Source of the DNA: Torreya grandis
Lineage: Eukaryota; Streptophyta; Pinopsida; Cupressales; Taxaceae
Reading direction: 5' to 3'
Assembly: GCA_037957365.1 (NCBI GenBank)
Contig: JARHVA010002126.1
Location: 2,509,501 to 2,573,500, forward strand
DNA: 64,000 nucleotides
In this document: in pieces, positions 1 to 12,052 of the stretch
Numbering within the stretch: position 1 is the stretch's first letter
How the letters are laid out: each line of letters opens with the position of its first letter
Notes under the pieces: model-generated
Seen by the model: only the letters and a program-made list of their open reading frames with translations
What the model was told of the DNA's origin: nothing
The model's database searches: none
Position numbers and translations under genes: made by a program

Positions 1-3000
1 TATGTATTGCATACAAGTGCCCAACAATATATAAATATTGTAAATGTCAACAGTCATCTATAATTCTAGATAATGACTTCACATGATTTCAACAATCGAT
101 ATAACTTTCCCATTCATAGGATACATTGACAATATTTTTTTTTAAATAATGGATTCAACAATGTAATATTCTTCCATAGTTTTTATCCTTAACTAAATAT
201 ATTTTCATCCTAATGTATTCAAAATGTATATAACTCCGTACATATAATGAATAGATTATATTTAGTTATAATGTTATATCAATAGTTCACTTCAATATCA
301 CATCATGAAGATCATTTTAATACATTAAAGTAATAGTATAATGATACTTTAATCTTGATACCTCATATACTAATGATAGTGATCTACAAGTATCATAGTG
401 CAGTCTATGAAAATGTATAGTTCACATATTTAGACTAAATATATAATGCATAATATATTTAGTAATAGTCATAAGTAAGAAAGTCATAATTCATAGTGTT
501 TGGTTTGAACAATTGGTTTATTTAGTAGACTTCATTCATATCATTACAATTTCCTTTCCCTTGGGAATCCATTGACTCATTATTATTTATAACAGGTATA
601 GGAACACCTCTATATGATGTATACACATATGAGTATCTAAGTCCTCTTACTGATATTATCATCTATTTGGACACTTGTTTAAAGTAAATATACATTCTTG
701 ATATGCCCCGAGTATATGTACCCAACATTATATAAATATTATTTTCATCCAATTTCTAATTAAACCCGTAGTAATGGTATGGATGTGTTTTTTGGCTCTT
801 GTAAATCAAATAATAAAATAGGATGCAACTTTCATTTTTGAATTAAGTCCTAACAATGATACTCCTTATGTTCTTTGGTCAATCATCTATGCAGAAGTGG
901 TATGATATTCACATTTAAATAGACTAGGCATTTACCAAAATCTAATGTGTAATAAACATCATCACCAATAAAAGAACTAAACAACAAAATAGTGATATAC
1001 AATAAGATATATCTAAAACAAAAGAAGATATCATTCATTCATATATATATATAAGGTATAATTCGGTACATTAACATACATTAGATGTAATGATTATGTA
1101 ATCCATTATTTCATTACATCTAATGTATGTTAATGTACCAAATTATACCTTTTATTTATTTATATATATCTTTGGTTTCAGTGTTGCATTATTAATCGAT
1201 ACAACAAGTATACACAATGATCTTATACAGCAATCTCATTCAATGATCTAGTTAAAATACAATAAATTATATTATAACAAATTATTATATATATATAAAT
1301 TCCTCTTCTCTACCTTTCTATGCATCATATTATAATACAAAATATGTGATCATGTATATCACATATGATCCAAGGTATGTGATTCTTGAGTCAAATTGAC
1401 ATGTGTAAATAATAATAATCGGGATGTAACACTTTGTTGATGTCTAACATATCAAGATACGAATATAATCTCAAACAGAGAATATAATCTATAATATTAT
1501 GTATCTCAAGCCATCCCATCACATAGTGATATATTCATGTTACCTTAAATATTGATATAGATGAGTATCCATTTATGATATATAAAAAGATAAACATGTA
1601 TACCGTAATATAACTCCTAACAATAACATATGATTTGACACACTACAAGCCATCACATTCTAGGCCAATACAACCTGGTTTGGTTTTTTTTTTTAACATT
1701 TACTTATTGTAACTATTTATGATATTAATCTCGATGTGTAAAACTGTATAACATGCTAGAGATAAATTATTTATGATATCTTAGATATTATTAATGTCTT
1801 TAATATTTATGATGAATATTTTAAATTATTGTATTGAAATCATTGTAATAGCTACGATATGTAAGAGCTATGATATTTAATATTTTTGATACACAATTGT
1901 TGCATCACTATCTACTCATCACATAAATATTAGCTATTATAAGTTATCATATTTGTGTACTATATGATTTCTTATTTTTTTATTACTATCACAAAATCTA
2001 TACAAATTACAAATTGCTAACTATATAGATTGCAAATCTACATCGCGATACTAATTAGAATATATATTCAGAAATTTTTCATAATGCTTCATAATATATT
2101 ATAATATATAATATGAAGATTAGCTACTAATTTTGATTCATTCATAAAATATTCAGTATCATAATATATACTGATCTTGAATATAATATATAATATTCAG
2201 AACATTATAATATATAATATATTAGCTATTTTTTATGATTTATGTAAATAGTTCATCAACATAGAAGATTTTCCTAATACCTTTTACCATATACTAAGTC
2301 ACTAAAATAACTATAAAGAAAAGGATAGTGGTCTTTGAACTTACATGGTAACTATTGCAGATCGATAAAGTTGAACAACAATCCTTTAATAAGAATTCTT
2401 GCAGGCTAGTCGCTCTTAACAGTCACACGATTTATCTTTCATTTTCATTCACCTTCCATTGTCTCATCCAAATAAATGATCCAACTTTTTGTTTTCCTAT
2501 TAATTGACTCTCCTTTTTCTTTGATGTTAATCTCCTTTATTTCCTCTCTTCCCTTCTTTCCCAAGTATGGCATTTTATTTTTAAGGTTGCCTTCTTTTCT
2601 TCTTTTTTTTAATGTTTTTCTCTCTTTCAAAGATTTATCTTTTATTTTATTCTTTTTGCTTTTTTTTCTCAAAGTTTTCATACTCATTATTATTTTCTAA
2701 TTCTAAGATGAAATTAATTAAATCAATTAATTTTATCTTATAAAAGCCTTTAAAATAATGATTTAATAATAATTAGCCTATTGATTTTATCAATGTATTT
2801 GATCTTGTATTAAAAAAATTGACTAGACATTCCAAACAACATCTAAGTTTAGTTCATAAGTTAGTCTACATACAGTAATAATCTGATACTAACTCATGCA
2901 AATTTATTTTTATAAAACATTAACAATTATGAGTATAATGACATGTCATAAACACACAGTAGCATTCATAATACAATCATACGAGATTTAAATCACCATA

Positions 3001-6000
3001 ATCAATAAATTAAGCTAACACACAACTAACCAAATGTAAACAATTATCTACATAGAACCAGCATCAAAAACACACTAACACTAACCATTCAATTATACAT
3101 ATATATGTACTAATTAATGTGGTGTGTACAAGATTCTATCTGTTCCTCTGTCACCCCCCTCCAACATCTCCATATATGTCACCCTATTTGATGATGCTTT
3201 CCCTCCATCATGCTCTGAGGTATGAGCTCTCCTACATCCAACTCACAACAAGTAGATAGTTAGTCTAAAAAATCATGACATATATACATTATAAAATACT
3301 ACTGAAATAATAAATCAACATGATCAAAGTAAGGATATATACTATAGCTAACTCATAGCAAAGCAATTATGTAATCAAAGTAACATTCAATTATCCTATA
3401 ATAACATATAAGTCATAGCTTAGTCAAATAATAAATAAACTAAATTGTTAACCTTAAATATCCATGGATAATCAGGTAAGTTCGCTTAGCAAGGAACCGA
3501 GATGCAACATCTTTCGATTTTAAAAGAATGATTAAAAACTTGATTTGGATTGCATTCAGTTTGATAAACTTGCATAAATAACAGTCTGTGTAATATGTTT
3601 TAGCAGAAATCCTAAAGCATAAATTGATTGGCCATTATATTTAATTTTTAAATAATACATGTTATGAGTGTTCTGTTAGATTAAAAAATAAGTATTATAT
3701 AACTTATGTACACTTATAGTTTATAATGAATGAGTTTCAAAATCTTATACTATATGTTTTTAAAATATAAATGTATGGAATGTATATGTGTTTAGGAAAT
3801 TCTATAAAAACCTGAAACATTACTCCATACTGAGATGTTTGTTTACTATGTATATTGTGTGCAGTATTTAACATAATAAATATTTAGATATATATGTTGT
3901 ATGTTGGATGTTTCGTATAAATTCTAAGCTTGTTGAATTTAATTGCTAACTGTAGATCTTTTATAATTGATAAAATAATGACTTTTGTTACATTTGGGAA
4001 ATGTGAACAAGTTTTAAACTAGGTTTAAATAAATAAAAGTTAAGGGAATAACTTTTATAGTTACATAGTGATGTTAGGTAACTGGTAGTCTAAACATGAT
4101 TCTTATCCAGATGGTAAGATTTTATCAAGGACTATATTTTGATTCTATTTATTATTCTATAATAAATTAGAGAATTATGGATTCATTGTATTCGATTTGA
4201 TGGACTAAATGAATGAAAATGATATTTTTATACTTGCAAATTTAATTTGTTGATAGGAAATATTATGTTAGAATCTATTAGTTTTGATATTATTTGATAT
4301 TTTATCAAATTTTACATTCATGACACTAATCATGTAGTGGATAGACTCTATTGATTTAATTAGCGTCATTGATGCAAGATGGGGATTATTCCAATCAAGT
4401 GGTGTGTATGAATTTGACTGATCTTAGATATCATTTATTATTGAAAACTTTAGCCAAAGTAATGTTTGATAAACATTATCATTTCATATGTTGATATAGT
4501 TTTCATATTTGTGTGATATCATGTTAGAATGGATTTCTTTATGATATACATTATGTATTAAATATATTCAAATATATGGGTTCTGGTTTGTTACTCTATA
4601 TTCCCGCACCATCATTATCTACCAATCTGTGAAGGGAGGGCCATCCCCTTGTTGGGAGATAGTGTGGGGGACATGGTCTTGGTTGGTGTGAAAAAGTGCT
4701 TAGATGAAGTTCTCCCTCCTAGTTGGAGTACTATACTTGAGATTACATATTGATACTTGAGTTGTGGAGATTTTGCTTCGTGGAGCTTTGTATCATGTTT
4801 TATCTTTTGAGAAATTATTATGTATTGCTAGACACTGTAACATTTATACATTACACTTCTACAGTAATGACTGTAATGTTGTATTAGCCATCACTAAATT
4901 TATACTATTTCATTTATGATGAGATTTAGTATATATTGATGTTTCAATATTGTTCATGATTTCTATATCTATTCATGGTGATCCTTAGCTAAGTGGATTA
5001 GCTATATACTTTTTTAGTTAAGTAAAATAATACCGTTAGTTAAAAATCACTAGTTAGATTTGTTATGGTGAAATCTATAAGTTGAATATGAGTAATTATT
5101 TAAAAAAATATATTGTTATATTTTGGTAAAACCCAATGGGTTTGTTACATTGTTGATGGTTAACAAAAACATTCCTCCACTTTAATCTTTATTTTATCCT
5201 TATTCATACATGTAAACAAATCATTATATTTTTTACAAAACCCTAACCCTAAATTCAAATAAAATGAGAAAAAAGGATTTCAAGAATAAATAACCTTGTA
5301 CATCGAAGGTAAACACATGGGCTTCTTGGGTTTCCTTCCAGTTAATTCAGGGAACCACATATGTGGGAATAGAATGATGGATTTGTTCCAACAATTTTAG
5401 GAGATCTAGCATGGCTTCCCATAGATCGTTGTAAGGCTTTTTATACGAAAATAATGTTGTCTCCTACCTCTTCAAACATATTGTAAATACACATAGAAGA
5501 GATGCAATTTGTTTTAATCACCTTTGCTAATTTTATTGTATTCGCATTATTGACACAACGAGATAGATTGAGAAATAATCTAGAGATTTCTTTCTATTGC
5601 CAACGTTCTAGATATTTCCTTGCCAAGCATATCTTATTTACACAATAATTTTGTTTAATCAGAATTACTTTCATATGACATTTTTATTTTAATAAAAGTA
5701 ATTCTCAGCTAGTTAGTTTTGGTTGTCTCCGTCTTTGTTTCTAAATTTGATCCCGTCCTTATCTCTTTAGTAGAATTTTTTAATTGGTGGAGAATTTGGT
5801 AGGTAAATTTTCTTCAACTTTGATTTAAAAATAATAATAATGGTTGAACACAACTACAAGTGAAAAAGATCATTTAGAATAACAACTTAATATTTTTTAG
5901 AAGTCATATCAATTTTAATTAACAATAGAAATTTGATCTAATCATGAGCAAGTATACAGATTATTTGATAATAACACATCAAAGAATATTCCATCAATTT

Positions 6001-6545
6001 TACATGCCAAACTTTATAACTATTAAAATAACAAACAAAATCAAACAATTTGATTAGTTATAACCTAAAATTAATTATTTTCAATGAAAATTATAATGCC
6101 TATTTTAAGTAATAAATTAAAAGGTAATCAAATATCCAAATACGAATACTTAAATTATTAATGTTGTTTGATTTTTTAAACATTGATCTAATCTAATCGA
6201 ATAGCATCCTATATTTACCCTGTATTACACACTCATCTAACACCATTGTTATTACTAATAACCCAATGTGATCTTCCATACACCTAATTGGAAGTGGGCA
6301 ACCATGTACATACTCAACATGTACATGTCAAGTTTCCACTATTATATAATATACTAACTAGCCTTCTTTAGATTTATGTTATACAATGAAATTTGTCAAT
6401 AGAACCATATAATTGGAAGTCCACCCATATCCTTAAAAAAAATCTAAAACTCACTCGACTAAAAGATAAACCAGCAACAATCGTCAGTTACAAGGAAATA
6501 AATCAGTGCACAGTTGTCACTTGCTACTGTAACAAAACAAAACAC
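1..6545. other. AT-rich intergenic DNA, no gene recognised
   Basis: This stretch is very AT-rich with frequent stops in all frames. The only longer open frames (about 2445-2700, both strands) come from a T/C-rich tract and have low-complexity translations. A slightly less AT-rich patch at about 4600-4800 gave no recognisable protein. The one distinct structure is the foldback at 1053-1151, listed separately. I see no transposon domain, although decayed non-coding transposon DNA cannot be excluded by eye. Confidence 0.6.
1053..1151. repeat. near-perfect foldback (MITE-like or hairpin-RNA-like)
   Basis: The left arm 1053-1093 and right arm 1111-1151 are reverse complements over 41 bp with a single mismatch (C versus T near position 1064), separated by a 17-bp loop. 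The flanks are AT dinucleotide tracts, which suits insertion of a TA-targeting MITE but hides any target-site duplication. A transcript would fold into a long hairpin able to feed small-RNA production. Which of the two it is cannot be told from this copy alone. Confidence 0.75.
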
Positions 6546-6602
<57 letters not shown>

Positions 6603-6609
6603 AAAAAAA
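6546..6609. repeat. (AAT)n microsatellite followed by A-run
   Basis: About fifteen AAT units (6546-6590) run directly into 19 A residues (6591-6609). The adjoining A-run could be the tail of a retroposed sequence, but nothing upstream was recognised as a SINE or LINE. Confidence 0.95.
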
Positions 6610-6639
6610 TAATCTAAAATGAGATATGAAACCTGAAAT

Positions 6640-7230
6640 AATTCAGGTAGAGCTCGATACGGATAGGTCGGTAGACCACGTTATTTTACAATCTTGTGTT
6701 TGCTGACATCGATTGCGACGGCACATGTGCATGTACGTTAGCGCCCTTCGCCTTCAAATTATTTTTCTGTCGACTTAATGGAAATGAAGATAAAGTAAAA
6801 TGCGTTCATAATTTCATTGAAAGGGACTCTGTTTACAGAGCATGTGACCAGGATTAAATAGCTGTTAGAAGGTGAGGGACTGTCAGCGATTCCATAATGC
6901 GGAATGGCCCAATCATTTACATCTGACACGAAACAGGAAAAGGAATATAATTCATTCGATGGCCATGGGCCTCCGTGATAGAAGAGGGATGGATATTCAT
7001 TGTATTTATGAGAGCTACCAAGCTGATACGTGAGAGTATAGGGTTTAATGGAGCTTCAGCTGAGGACCACAGGCTGGCAAGGCTTGTTTTTGCCTTACGC
7101 ATATGAAGCCATGTATAACGTGATTGAGTTAATGCAATCACAATGTATTTTCCCAAGGAAGGAGTTGGTAATGTAATGCCTGCCTACATCGTTCTAAGAA
7201 TGGAGGATAGAGTTTAACGTAAATCTTCGT
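6640..7230. other. island of higher GC, unidentified
   Basis: Base composition changes sharply here compared with both flanks: CpG-containing words such as gattgcgacggc and gttagcgccc appear, and runs of A/T are short. The longest open frame (minus strand, 6917-7156, 79 codons) has a mixed, non-repetitive composition but matches no family I recognise and shows no clear splice sites. It could be an exon or pseudogene fragment of a host gene, or part of an element not seen elsewhere in the window. No function is proposed. Confidence 0.4.
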
Positions 7231-7859
7231 TAAGTTAAACGTTTGGGCCATACCCAAGAAACCAAGAGAATCATAAGAATCAAGAGCACTGAGAGACCAA
7301 ACGATTGAAACGGAGATGAGAACAAGAGATATAAAGAAGGTGGTTATTGTAAGTTAAAAGTGTAAAACAAATAGAAATCGGAAGTAACAAGATAAAGAAT
7401 TAGATATTAGTAGAAACAATTGAAAGGTGGACCTATCTACAAGCAGAAAGTTTTTTTGTTTTTGGTTTTTTTTTGAAAGTGATTTTCTAGTTTTCATTAT
7501 TAATCATCATTAATCTCATTTGTTACTTCCATCTTTAAATGCTCTGCTTTCATTTTTTGTTCTCTATGCTTGGTCGTAGCACCACAAATGGGTTTGGATG
7601 TGATATTTTTAGTTGAAATTAAAATAGAGCCAACTTGAGTCATCTAAACATAACCACCAATATCGGTTCCAAACTTGTCAATCTACTCCCTATCAACATG
7701 AACCCTCTACCGAGGCTCCTTTTTCTACTAGAAAATAGGGGAGAAGGAGACACCAACCGCAAAATAGTTGATGGTCCAACCCTTGGAGTGGAAGATGAAT
7801 TTTATAAAAAAAATCCCATGATTATACCACAATAAATTAGAATCAAGTGAGCCATCCTT

Positions 7860-8470
7860 CTTTCTCCAAATCTACATGGATCTAAAATTTGAAGAGCCCC
7901 AAGAAGAACAAACTGTAACTTGAAGCCCAATTCAATTGCAACAAAAGCATATAAAGAGTAGTCCCTCAAGGTTGAGAAATTGCGTTTAGGAACTAAGAGA
8001 AGACACAATATTAACCAAATGAAAAAGAGGCTTGGAAAGGTCCACCAAGACACAAACTCTCACAAACCTATTGCTCACCAAATCTCCATCTAATTTGATA
8101 AATAATACCACCTTATTGGCCAATAATTGGATTTTATCTAGATTTCTCATAACCAACGAAAGGTGGTACAACCTAAGCCACATAAGAGATGCTATATTTT
8201 TAGCCATTGAAGGATTAAAAAAGGGGTCCAAGGGATGGAAAAAACTTTGTGTTTGCCATAGAACCAATGCCCAAAATACAAAATACAATCTTTATAAACA
8301 ATAGACTAGAAGACAACTAGGAAAAAACTGTTGTTCAACAAGGAGAAGGAAGGCTCAATGACATTGTTCCAGACTATTTTTGACTAGATGATAAACTCTA
8401 TAGGAGGAAGCTTAGACCCCACACATTTTACAACCAAAGGCCTACTACCACCAATATATTTCTCCATATA
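7860..8470 (-). pseudogene. decayed LINE ORF1 (DUF4283 plus CCHC knuckle)
   Basis: Read on the minus strand, a DUF4283-like segment is recognisable: FGHWFYGKHKVFSIPWTPF near 8250-8330, then after a frameshift NIASLMWLRLYHLSL and RFVRVCVLVDLSKPL (about 8060-8200). It is followed in frame, after a stop, by LEGLLFICFCCN-stop-IGLQVTVC (about 7910-7970). That matches the degenerate zinc knuckle expected right after DUF4283, with the His replaced by Leu. DUF4283 plus a CCHC knuckle is the usual N-terminal protein of plant LINE-type retrotransposons, thought to bind RNA in the retrotransposition particle. Several stops and at least one frameshift make it non-functional. No endonuclease or reverse transcriptase was found downstream, so this is a truncated relic. 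A DUF4283 protein from another repeat type is possible. Confidence 0.65.
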
Positions 8471-9300
8471 AGAAAAGGAAAAAAATTGAATTGTCAAGAA
8501 CATGGGTCTTTGTGGAAAAAAATACATGTACATCACCCACAAAGAAATGAGTGTCATCTTGCATTGAATTTTATGGACTATCGATATCAATGGGTTGTGA
8601 AGGAGAGGGTCACTCCTCATGGGTGGCTCACCAACACCTTTAGTAGCATAATCTTTAGAAGAAGATCCAATATTCAGGGAGCTCTAAAGAATAATGTCTA
8701 AAGATGCTAAGTAACCAAGGTCAAAGATAATTTGATTTTTGTAAAAATTGCTGCAACAATGGAATGGATTGTATTTATTCTTAAAAGTTACATACACTTC
8801 AATGTCAGCAAGAACTACCTTATTAAATCCCCCTAAACCACTAGCTTCAATTTTTTAGAAATCATAGTCAATGTCACATCCTAGACCACTTGTCCCAAAA
8901 CTCTATGTAATCTCATTCCATAAATCCTTCCATAGTTCCCATTATCATCATCTGGACTACTATGCTCATCCTCTTTAGCCATTGCATTCAAAGCTTTAAA
9001 TTTCAAGAAGCCTCTAGCCAAAGATGTGGAGACCTCTATTTTCATCTATGCCCATCAAAACTCCCAACATCAAATCCATCACCATCACTATTTTCCTTTA
9101 AATTTATCATTGCCAAAATTCTTTGCAGACCCTGTTAGATCACATACCCTACCATTGTTCAATCCCTTTCTATAGAAATGCCCATTAGGGGAGTTGGCTA
9201 ACCATTTCAAACTCATCGTTCTACTTATTCACTCTAAGAAGTTAATCTCTTAAATAGTTATGCATTTGAAGATTTAATTGATCATAGACCATTGCCTAAT
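8471..9300. other. no gene recognised; may be decayed LINE flank
   Basis: This stretch has many stops in all frames. It lies on the 5' side of the minus-strand LINE ORF1 relic and could be its decayed upstream part, but no motif supports that. Confidence 0.35.
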
Positions 9301-9304
9301 TGCT

Positions 9305-9495
9305 TCAACATGTGAGTTACTCCTTTAGCTATTAATCACATAAAGTGCATGAAATATTATTATTATTTGTTATTAGAATTTTTTTTTTCTATTTGTTTCC
9401 ACATGCAAGTTACTACTTTAGCTCTTAATAAAATAATGTGTATGCATTATTATTATTATTTTTTATTAGAAAATGTTTTCTATTAATTTTATACA
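9305..9495. repeat. tandem duplication, unit about 92 bp
   Basis: Two imperfect copies begin near 9309 (acatgtgagttactccttt) and 9401 (acatgcaagttactacttt). Each continues through an (ATT)n stretch and a T-rich tail. The copies differ at several positions, so the duplication is not recent. Confidence 0.6.
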
Positions 9496-9733
9496 AGATT
9501 ATGTATTGTTAATTTTAGTCAAACAAAATAAAAAGGTGAGAACACAGTTTAGGGATAAAATATCAAATTGATCATAAGGAATGAGAGAGGGCTAAACAAC
9601 TTTAATTAACTAAACAAGTTAATAAAGGAATAAAGACAAATTTTCAATTAAAACTTTCTAAAATATTGTGCAACAAAATACATAGCCCATTGGCTAACTA
9701 AAGGGTTAGGCACAAAAAAAATTAGCCAACCAA

Positions 9734-9738
9734 AGTGA
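9734..9738. repeat. target-site duplication AGTGA (left) of copia remnant
   Basis: The same five bases occur at 12048-12052, directly after the right LTR. Confidence 0.85.
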
Positions 9739-10114
9739 TGTTGGTGTAGGCCTTTTTCCCATTGGGTTTTGCCTACACCTTTTATTAATCTTGCTTAGGT
9801 TAACAAAGCATGTTTAATTAGGTGAGTAGGTTATGAGGTGTCACCTTCCTATTGGTTGGTGTTTTCACCTCCTCCCTCTCTCTTTTCTATTTAAACATGC
9901 TACCTAGCTTGTATTTGGCATCTTATTTTTGCATCCTCATAATGCTATTTTGATTTTGAAGCATTTGTATTACTCTCACAGAGACTAACTTTGCATTATT
10001 ATTCTCACTTGATGGTTTCAATTGCTTTTAGTTGTGTGATGTATACTTGCTTGACTCACATGATCACTTCACCATGACCATTCATTGATATGATGATCTT
10101 GGTAAATGATTTTA
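9739..10114 (+). repeat. 5' LTR of copia remnant
   Basis: It begins TGTTGGTGTAGG and ends just before the PBS. Both LTR copies end in TTTTA rather than the usual CA. The match to 11674-12047 covers the whole length. Confidence 0.88.
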
Positions 10115-10124
10115 TGGTATCAGA
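10115..10124 (+). other. primer-binding site (initiator-Met tRNA)
   Basis: TGGTATCAGA directly follows the left LTR. It is complementary to the 3' end of plant initiator-Met tRNA, the common primer of plant copia elements. Confidence 0.85.
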
Positions 10125-11052
10125 TCACCAATTTGTGTTCATGATTATCTGGTTTGTTTTGTTGTTAAGCTATTTTTGAAATCTAGAGATTGAGTGCATA
10201 TTGAAGTAAAGGGTATCTTGATTGGCTTTGGTCTTTCTTTGACCATATGGAAATTTGGTTAATGCATTATTATTTCATATTGAAGCATTGTATTTACATT
10301 ATTATTGCTTTGAGATATGTTTTGATCTTGCATTGAGATTAGATTTGTAGACTCTATTGAATCTATACCTTCTAGTGATTCATATTTGGGAAGGATATAC
10401 AACTTAATTTGTAAATTTTTGCTGATCTAATCTCTCTTTTGGCCGTATTGCTCTTGCATTATCCATACAACCCTCCATTTCATTCTTAATATTTACCAAC
10501 AATTATTTTTGGCTCTTTGTTATTTGCTAAAGAAGACTGAATGTTGTGTGGTGCATTGGAAGTCTACCAAAAGATAGAGGATGCCTTTGCTTAGATCTGT
10601 TGATTTTCAACTTTAGCATCAGAATAATAGTATGGAATTTTTTTTCTACACATCTGCAAGGAGTTGGTGTGGAAGTCTATAGAGGGGCGTTAAAGTTGGT
10701 GTTGAAAGTTTACCAGTTATGTTGGCCTAAGAGATCTGGAAACTTTCTTTAGCTACATTAAGTTTTAAACCTTTTTTTTAAGGTGTTGAAACTTCTTAAG
10801 AAAGAGTGGTCAAGTAAGAAGGAAACATTGAAGGTCTAATAGTGGTGAGTAAAGGTGGTGTTGGAATATGGTAAAGGCATCATCTATCTCCCAAATTTAC
10901 ATCGTAAATTGCAAGTTTCTTTTTCCTTCCATTTTACTAGATCTACTCTGCATTGAAGTTCTTTTTGGTCAAACACCTACCTCAACCCATCACCTAGTCC
11001 TTTCCACACTTAACACCATTATCATTCAAACATGTTAACCTTGGCATTTTAG

Positions 11053-11500
11053 ATCTTGATCTCAGATTGGGTTGGCGACACTGGGAGTTGTAAGTCCACT
11101 TCAAGTTATAGTTTCTCATTAGGTTCTGGGCCCATCAGTTGGTCAAACAAGAAGCAAAATGTTATTTATCTATCTTCCATAGAGGCAGAGTATAAGGGAG
11201 CTATTAATGTAGCTACTGAGGTTATTTGGCTTCAGGGGATTCTTTTTAAGCTTGGTATCTAGATCAAGTAGTCTACATTCATATTTTATGACAACTAGAG
11301 CACTATTCAAATTTATGGGAATCCAGTCCTTCATTGGAGGACCAAACACATCAAGATTCGCATGCACTTCATTTGAGAGTTGATTCATGAGTAGGTCAAC
11401 AACTTAGTATTTTTTAAATCTTTAGAGTAGGTTATTGATATCTTCACCTAACCCTTAACTAAGAGAAAGTTCATTCATCTACAAGCTCTTCTTTGGGTGC
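11053..11500 (+). pseudogene. Ty1/copia RNase H remnant
   Basis: The translation contains SDWVGDTGSCKSTSSYSFSL, then GSGPISWSNKKQNVIYLSS and EAEYKGAINVATEVIWLQ. This is the classic copia RNase H start with its first catalytic Asp (SDW), the KSTS signature and the EAEY motif carrying the catalytic Glu. After a stop at about 11262 the frame resumes with NPVLHWRTKHIKIRMHFI and DIFT-stop-PLTKRKF, the usual end of pol. Several in-frame stops make it non-functional. In an active element this domain removes RNA from the RNA:DNA hybrid during reverse transcription. The upstream reverse transcriptase is not recognisable. Confidence 0.85.
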
Positions 11501-11551
11501 ACTCCACTTCGGTAGCTTCATCATCTTCAAAGGGGGCATACTGTCTTTTGT

Positions 11552-11570
11552 GGGGGGGGGGGGGGGGGGG
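11552..11570 (+). repeat. run of 19 G
   Basis: An uninterrupted G19 run lies about 100 bp upstream of the right LTR, next to other G-rich words (agggggcat, gtgggggatt). It may be an expanded polypurine-like tract of the element. The exact length is prone to sequencing error. Confidence 0.9.
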
Positions 11571-11664
11571 CTAATTCTCTTTTGTGGGGGATTATATGTA
11601 CATGGGCACCTCATTAGGATTTAGTTTTTTGGGGCCCATCTTTTCACCCACCTAATCTACACTT

Positions 11665-11673
11665 AAGGGGGGG
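11665..11673 (+). other. polypurine tract of copia remnant
   Basis: AAGGGGGGG abuts the TGTTGG start of the right LTR, where plus-strand DNA synthesis is primed. Confidence 0.85.
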
Positions 11674-12047
11674 TGTTGGTGTAGGCCTTTTTCCTATTGG
11701 GTTTTGCCTACACTTTTTATTAATCTTTCTTAGGTTAATAAAGCATGTTTAATTAGGTGAGTAGGTTATGAGGTGTCACCTTCCTATTGGTTGGTGTTTA
11801 CACCTCCTCTCTCTCTTTTATATTTAAATATGCTACTTAGCTTGTATTTGGCATCTTGATTTTTCATCCTTATAATGCTATTTTGATTTTGGAGCATTTG
11901 AATTACTCTCATAGACTCTAACTTTGCATTGTTATTCTGGCCTGATGATTTCAATTACTTTCAGTTGTGTGATGTATGATTGCTTGACTTTCATGATCAC
12001 TTCACCATGACCATTCATTGATCTGGTGATCTTGACAAATTCTTTTA
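11674..12047 (+). repeat. 3' LTR of copia remnant
   Basis: Homologous to 9739-10114 with scattered substitutions and small indels, and followed directly by the second AGTGA target-site copy. Confidence 0.88.
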
Positions 12048-12052
12048 AGTGA

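Larger units (their letters stand above)
9739..12047 (+). mobile_element. internally deleted Ty1/copia LTR retrotransposon
   Basis: The element has two LTRs of about 375 bp starting TGTTGGTGTAGG, a PBS matching initiator-Met tRNA immediately inside the left LTR, a purine tract before the right LTR, and the perfect 5-bp target-site duplication AGTGA (9734-9738 and 12048-12052). Only about 1.56 kb lies between the LTRs, far short of the 4 kb or more of a complete copia element. The only recognisable coding remnant is RNase H near the 3' end, so Gag, protease, integrase and most of the reverse transcriptase are gone or unrecognisable. The LTRs differ by scattered substitutions and small indels, indicating an old insertion. 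Confidence 0.9.

Noticed and set aside
2445..2700. Overlapping open frames on both strands, one Lys/Glu-rich and one Phe/Leu/Ser-rich
   Set aside because: Both arise from a T/C-rich strand-biased tract; no motif and low complexity.
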